From contig JASHRZ010000642.1 in assembly GCA_030037055.1 (NCBI GenBank), positions 1 to 9,667 of the forward strand: a stretch of 9,667 nt of DNA. Direction: 5' to 3'. The position numbers and the translations under genes are program-made. A model generated the notes under the pieces. The model did no database searches, had not been told where the DNA came from, and saw nothing but the letters and a program-made list of their open reading frames with translations. How positions within the stretch are numbered: position 1 is the stretch's first letter; each line of letters begins with the position of its first letter. This stretch comes from Alphaproteobacteria bacterium. Lineage in GTDB: Bacteria > Pseudomonadota > Alphaproteobacteria > ATCC43930 > CGMCC-115725. Below are positions 6,365 to 9,667 of this stretch, one piece after another.

Positions 6365-6588
6365 TGCGGCGCGCGGCGCGAAGGGGCGATGTTGCTCTCG
6401 CCGCCGGTTCCTTGCGGAAGGCGCGTGGCATGCTGGGCTTTCTCTGTTGCGGTCCGGCAGGACCCTGGGCAGCGGTGGATCGCGAGCGTCAAGCGTTTGC
6501 TGATGCAGGCGACCGGATGTGGTGACAGCCCTGTGGCGCCGGCGAGCCTCAAGGGGCACGCGGTCGCCTGGAAGGGAAGGCGAACCCC

Positions 6589-7207
6589 GTGAAAGTCGCA
6601 TTGATCGGCGCCACCGGCCGGGTCGGCTCGCGGCTGCTCGCGCAGGCGCTGGCGCGGGGCCATGCCGTCACGGCGATGAGCCGCCACCCGGAGAAGCTCG
6701 CGCCGCATCGCAATCTCCGCGCGATCGCGGGCGATGTGTTCGACGCCGACGGGCTCGCGGAGCTCGCGGCAGCGATGCGGTCATCCATTCCTACGCGCCG
6801 CCGCGCCATTGACCGCACCGACGCGCAGATCCGCGCCAGGCAATCGATCATCGCCGCGATGAAGAGAGCCGACGTGCGGCGGCATTCTTGCCGTTGGCTT
6901 GGAATCGGCCCCCGGAGTCAAGGTATTGGAGACGCCCGAACTGCCCAAGGCGTGGATGGGCGGCGCGACTTCGACTGCGCAGGTGAAATACCTGCTGGAG
7001 AAGGACCTCGACTGGACCTCGCTCAGCCCGTCGCTGTGCCTCGAGCCCGGCGAGCGCACTGGGAAAAACTTCCGCCTCGGCACCGACCAGATCATCCGCG
7101 ACCAGGATGGCCGCAGCCGCATCTCCTTTGAGGATTATGCGGTGGCGATGATCGACGAGCTGGAGACACCGCGCCGCAGCGTCCGGCGCTTCACCGTCGG
7201 GTACTGA
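6589..7207 (+). pseudogene. NAD(P)H-binding oxidoreductase (atypical SDR, NmrA/YwnB-like), frameshifted
   Basis: The gene starts at GTG 6589, with GGAAGG-type purines about 8-12 bases upstream, as MKVALIGATGRVGSRLLAQA. This has the dinucleotide motif Gly7-x-x-Gly10-x-x-Gly13 of NAD(P)-binding SDR-like proteins (COG2910 type). The C-terminal part is intact but in another frame (about 6881-7207): LESAPGVKVLETP, LDWTSLSPSLCLEPGERTGK, ISFEDYAVAMIDELE and the terminal FTVGY. Between them the family-like pieces SDAVIHSYAPP (about 6771-6803) and TDAQIRARQSIIAAMKRADV (about 6817-6876) fall in further frames. The frame changes near 6765 (one base lost), 6800-6811 (one gained) and 6880 (one gained). 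The loop after ILAVG also seems to lack about four residues. Corrected length would be about 205, normal for the family. Genuine decay is more likely than sequencing error given several lesions, but error is not excluded. Confidence 0.85.
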
Positions 7208-8293
7208 TCACACCTGGTCGTAATCGAGGACGAGCATCGCGGTCTTGGGCCGCGACTGGCAGGTGAGGACGTAGCCGGCCTCGAGCTCCCAGGACTCGAG
7301 CGAATAGTTGCGCTCCATCTCGACCTTGCCGGAAACCAACCGGGCGCGGCAGGTGCAGCACATGCCGCCGCGGCAGGAATAAGGCAGCTCCAGCCCGGCG
7401 GCGAGTGCGGCGTCGATCACCGTCTCCTCCTCGGCAATGGAAAAGCGGTGGCGGATGCCGTCGAGCACCGCCTCGGCCTCGGCGACGACGCGGCGCGGCG
7501 CGGCCGCGGCTTCTTGCGCCACCCGCCGCGGCGGTGCGCCGTCGATGGTGAAGCGCTCGAGATGAAGGCGCCGGCGCTCCAGCCCCTGCGCCAGAAGCGC
7601 GCGCTCGGCGACATCGAGCAGCGCCGCCGGACCGCAGATGAAGGCGTGATCGATGGCGCCGGCGGGACCGATGCCGCGCAGGAAGAGGGCGAGCTTCTCG
7701 GCGTCGATGCGGCCGCTCAGGGCCGGCACATCCTGCGCCTCGCGGCTCAGCACATGGGCCAGCGAGAAGCGGTCGAGGAAGCGGTCCTTCAGCTCCTCCA
7801 GCGCACCGCGGAACATGATGCTTTGCGTCGTGCGGTTGCCGTAGAGCAGGAAGAAACGGCTTTCGGGCTCGCGCGCCAGCACCGTCTTGACGATCGACAG
7901 CAGCGGCGTGATGCCGGAGCCGGCGGCGATGCCGAGATAGATGTGCCGGGCGGCGGGGTCGAGCGGCGCGGTGAAATGCCCGGACGGGGTCATGACCTCG
8001 AGCGCGTCGCCGGGCTTCAGCCCATCCTGCGCGAAGCCCGAAAAGACTCCGCCCGGCTGCTTCTTGATGGCGATCCGCAGCTCGCCCTCGTCCAGGCCGG
8101 AGCAGATGGAATAGGAGCGCCGCACCTCCTCGCCGCCGATCACGCGCTTCAGCGTGACGTGCTGGCCCGGCGCGAAGCGATAGGCCTCGCTCAGCGTCTG
8201 CGGGACGGCGAAGGCGAGCGAGACCGAGTCCGGCGTCTCGCGCCGCGCATCGGCGATGGTGAGCCGGTGGAATTGTGGGGCGGCTAATGACAT
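7208..8293 (-). CDS. paaE: 1,2-phenylacetyl-CoA epoxidase, reductase subunit PaaE
   Basis: A 361-residue NADPH-dependent reductase that passes electrons through FAD and a 2Fe-2S centre to the diiron PaaA subunit. The N-terminal FAD domain has RSYS (59-62); the NADP domain has GIAAGSGITP (121-130) and ends in FICGP (218-222). The C-terminal plant-type ferredoxin domain has cysteines 307, 312, 315 and 345 (SCRGGMCCTC). Length and domain order equal those of E. coli PaaE (356). It starts at ATG 8293, which overlaps the end of paaD by 10 bp with no ribosome binding site of its own, implying translational coupling. Its TGA abuts the stop of the convergent pseudogene with no gap. It is the last paa gene here; no paaF-K genes follow. 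Confidence 0.97.
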   Translation of the reverse strand: MSLAAPQFHRLTIADARRETPDSVSLAFAVPQTLSEAYRFAPGQHVTLKRVIGGEEVRRSYSICSGLDEGELRIAIKKQPGGVFSGFAQDGLKPGDALEVMTPSGHFTAPLDPAARHIYLGIAAGSGITPLLSIVKTVLAREPESRFFLLYGNRTTQSIMFRGALEELKDRFLDRFSLAHVLSREAQDVPALSGRIDAEKLALFLRGIGPAGAIDHAFICGPAALLDVAERALLAQGLERRRLHLERFTIDGAPPRRVAQEAAAAPRRVVAEAEAVLDGIRHRFSIAEEETVIDAALAAGLELPYSCRGGMCCTCRARLVSGKVEMERNYSLESWELEAGYVLTCQSRPKTAMLVLDYDQV

Positions 8294-8766
8294 TTGAAAT
8301 AGTCGAAGGGCTCGGCGCAGCGCCGGCAGCGATAGAGCGCCTTGCAGGCCGTCGAGCCGAATTCGGAAATCCGCTCCGTCTCGGCCGAGCCGCAGCGCGG
8401 GCAGGCCACCGCGTCGGTGCCGAAGTGGGACCGCCGCGAGATGCCGGCGGGCGGCGCGATGCCGAATTCGGCAAGCTTGCGTCGGCCCTCTTTGGAGAGC
8501 CAATCCGTCGTCCAGGCCGGCGACAGCACGGTGGCGATGCGGAACTTGCCGATGCCGGCGGCGCGCAGAGCGGTCGCCAGCTCCTGCTCGATGACGCGCA
8601 TTGCCGGGCAGCCCGAATAGGTGGGGGTGATCTCGATCTCGACCGTGTCGCCGGCAAGCCGTACCGCGCGCAGCACGCCGAGATCGGCGATGGTGAGCAC
8701 GGGGATCTCGGGATCGACGACGCCCGAGGCCGCCGCCAGCGCACGCTCGCGCAATCCGGCGCTCAC
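8284..8766 (-). CDS. paaD: 1,2-phenylacetyl-CoA epoxidase maturation protein PaaD
   Basis: A 160-residue MIP18/DUF59-family protein with a C-terminal zinc-ribbon-like part. PaaD is required for phenylacetate degradation in vivo and is thought to assist metal or Fe-S insertion into the epoxidase; it is not part of the purified catalytic complex. Visible hallmarks are VDPEIPVLTIADLG (17-30), TPTYSGCP with Cys53 (47-54), and paired cysteines CPRC (122-125) and CRRC (147-150), with Cys141 and Cys159 nearby. It ends FDYFKCH, as usual for PaaD. The GTG start at 8766 overlaps the paaC stop in a GTGA junction, with GGAG seven bases upstream; the open frame upstream is out-of-frame paaC. The length is close to that of E. 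coli PaaD. The last 10 bp overlap paaE. Confidence 0.95.
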   Translation of the reverse strand: MSAGLRERALAAASGVVDPEIPVLTIADLGVLRAVRLAGDTVEIEITPTYSGCPAMRVIEQELATALRAAGIGKFRIATVLSPAWTTDWLSKEGRRKLAEFGIAPPAGISRRSHFGTDAVACPRCGSAETERISEFGSTACKALYRCRRCAEPFDYFKCH

Positions 8767-9512
8767 CAGCTTGCTCCGGGATACGCGCGTTGCAGGAACT
8801 GCATGGTCGCGAGGAGATGGCCGAGATGCTCCGAATGCCGGCCGATGCGGCCCCCGCTCTGCATCCCTGTGCCGGCGGGTGCGGCGAGCGTGGCCTCTGC
8901 GATGATCGCCTGCACGCTGCGCTCCCATTCCGGCCGCAGCGCGGCGGGATCGACGGCGATGCCTTGGTTGACAAGCGCCTCCTCGACCGCGTCGCTTTCG
9001 AAGAGCTCGCCGACATAGGGCCAGAGCGTGTCGAGCGCCGCCTGGGCCCGGCGATGGCTCTCCGCGGTGCCGTCGCCGAGCCGGATCAGCCATTCGCCGG
9101 CATGGCGCAGATGATAGGCCGATTCCTTCTCGGCCTTGGCGGCGATGGCCGCGAGCGTCGCGTCGCGCGATCGCGCGAGATCGCGCCAGAAGGGGTGCGC
9201 GAAGGCGGAGTAGAGCAGCTGGCGGGCGATGGTGACGGCGAAATCGCCGTTGGGCTGCTCGACCAGCAGCAGATTGCGGAATTGACCGCAATCGCGCAGA
9301 TAGGCGAGCGCGTCCTCATCGCGCCCCTTGCCCTCGACCGCGCCGGCATAGGCATAGAGTGCGCGCGCCTGCCCGATGAGGTCGAGCGCTAGGTTGCCGA
9401 GCGCCAGCTCCTCCTCCAGCAGCGGCGCATGGCCGATCCATTCCGAAAGGCGATGGCCGAGGATCAGCGCGCTGTCGGCGAGGCGGAGCGTGTAATCGAA
9501 GAGCGCCGACAC
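8763..9512 (-). CDS. paaC: 1,2-phenylacetyl-CoA epoxidase, structural subunit PaaC
   Basis: A 249-residue ferritin-like helical protein, the non-catalytic partner of the diiron subunit PaaA in the PaaABCE complex. Recognisable family blocks are YTLRLADSALILGHRLSEW (7-25), GHAPLLEEELALGNLALDLI (27-46), LLLVEQPNGDFA (81-92), KAEKESAYHLRH (126-137) and SEHLGHLLATMQFLQR (227-242). I prefer GTG 9512: GGAGG lies six bases upstream, and this start aligns with E. coli PaaC (248 residues). The alternative ATG at 9542 would add ten residues and overlap the end of paaB. The gene follows paaB by 13 bp and overlaps paaD by 4 bp. Confidence 0.96.
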   Translation of the reverse strand: MSALFDYTLRLADSALILGHRLSEWIGHAPLLEEELALGNLALDLIGQARALYAYAGAVEGKGRDEDALAYLRDCGQFRNLLLVEQPNGDFAVTIARQLLYSAFAHPFWRDLARSRDATLAAIAAKAEKESAYHLRHAGEWLIRLGDGTAESHRRAQAALDTLWPYVGELFESDAVEEALVNQGIAVDPAALRPEWERSVQAIIAEATLAAPAGTGMQSGGRIGRHSEHLGHLLATMQFLQRAYPGASW

Positions 9513-9517
9513 GAGCG

Positions 9518-9523
9518 CCCTCC
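9518..9523 (-). promoter_or_regulatory. Ribosome binding site favouring the GTG start of paaC
   Basis: GGAGGG on the minus strand, just after the paaB stop (9526-9528), with its GGAGG core six bases before GTG 9512. The competing ATG at 9542 has only a weak AAGGTG-like site. This is the main reason for the shorter paaC model. Confidence 0.55.
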
Positions 9524-9525
9524 GC

Positions 9526-9667
9526 TCACATATTTCCGACATCGTCGGGCACCTTGTAGAAGGTGGGGTGGCGATAGATCTTCGACGCGGTCGGCTCGAA
9601 CATCATGTCCTTTTCGCTGGGATCGGAGGCGGTGATCGCCGCGGATGGCACCACCCAGAGCGAAAGC
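9526..9667 (-). CDS. paaB: 1,2-phenylacetyl-CoA epoxidase subunit PaaB, C-terminal part
   Basis: The last 46 residues of PaaB, cut by the right edge. The sequence contains LSLWVVPSAAITASDPSEKD, then FEPTASKIYRHPTFYKVPD and the end DDVGNM. This matches the C-terminus of E. coli PaaB (S-I-W-V-V, then a K-V-Y-R-H-P-T-F-Y block). PaaB is a small non-catalytic subunit needed for assembly and activity of the epoxidase complex. About half of the roughly 95-residue protein is visible. It is followed by paaC 13 bp later, so paaB-C-D-E are co-transcribed from a promoter outside the window, presumably upstream of paaA. Confidence 0.93.
   Translation of the reverse strand, partial: LSLWVVPSAAITASDPSEKDMMFEPTASKIYRHPTFYKVPDDVGNM

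Larger units (their letters stand above)
5988..6588. other. Gene-poor intergenic stretch
   Basis: About 600 bp between the start of the thioesterase operon (minus) and the broken oxidoreductase gene (plus). It holds the thioesterase ribosome binding site (5996-6000), an inverted repeat (6031-6057) and a possible C-terminal gene remnant on the minus strand (6149-6364). From 6365 to 6588 I see no convincing gene. The other open frames here are Arg/Pro/Ala-rich and look like by-products of high G+C. No convincing promoter was found for either flanking gene; a TTGCAG with an 18-bp spacer to TTAGAC on the minus strand (about 6082 to 6053) is weak. The segment looks like a scar of gene loss. Confidence 0.5.

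Noticed and set aside
5988..6588. The gene-poor gap as an insertion sequence scar, CRISPR array or small RNA locus.
   Set aside because: I found no terminal inverted repeats, target duplication, regularly spaced repeats or hairpin with T-tract.

Overview
This is about 9.7 kb of high-G+C DNA (about two thirds G+C by eye). It is gene-dense, with short intergenic gaps and mixed ATG/GTG/TTG starts. The protein families suggest an alphaproteobacterium, probably of the Hyphomicrobiales (Rhizobiales) or a nearby order, but no taxonomic marker gene is present.

Left part (1-3000). Two exporters are read on the minus strand. A half-size ABC exporter (557-2377) is followed, 50 bp after its stop, by the N-terminal 168 residues of a DHA2-type MFS transporter that runs off the left edge. 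A long hairpin lies across the junction. A bactofilin gene (2562-2993, plus strand) diverges from the ABC exporter across a 184-bp gap. That gap holds a plausible sigma70-type promoter for the exporter.

Middle (3000-5987). Four minus-strand genes have gaps of 9-25 bp and look like one operon. In transcription order they are a 4-hydroxybenzoyl-CoA-type hotdog thioesterase, a class II aldolase/adducin-family protein, an amidase-signature hydrolase and a small conserved protein of unknown function. The combination suggests catabolism of an amide or CoA-linked acid, but the substrate cannot be read from the sequence. The operon converges on the bactofilin gene, and the two stop codons sit in the arms of one hairpin.

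Right part (5988-9667). A gene-poor stretch (5988-6588) holds an inverted repeat and what may be the C-terminal remnant of a lost gene. Next is a plus-strand NAD(P)-binding oxidoreductase gene (6589-7207) broken by three frameshifts. Last comes the phenylacetyl-CoA epoxidase cluster on the minus strand, paaB (partial)-paaC-paaD-paaE, with overlapping or closely spaced genes; paaA would be expected beyond the right edge. PaaABCE converts phenylacetyl-CoA to its ring 1,2-epoxide, and PaaD is needed for maturation of the complex.

I see no tRNA, rRNA, CRISPR array, insertion sequence or phage gene. The window looks like ordinary chromosomal catabolic and transport genes. The most notable features are the decayed oxidoreductase, the uncharacterised thioesterase-aldolase-amidase operon and several stop-codon or intergenic hairpins.
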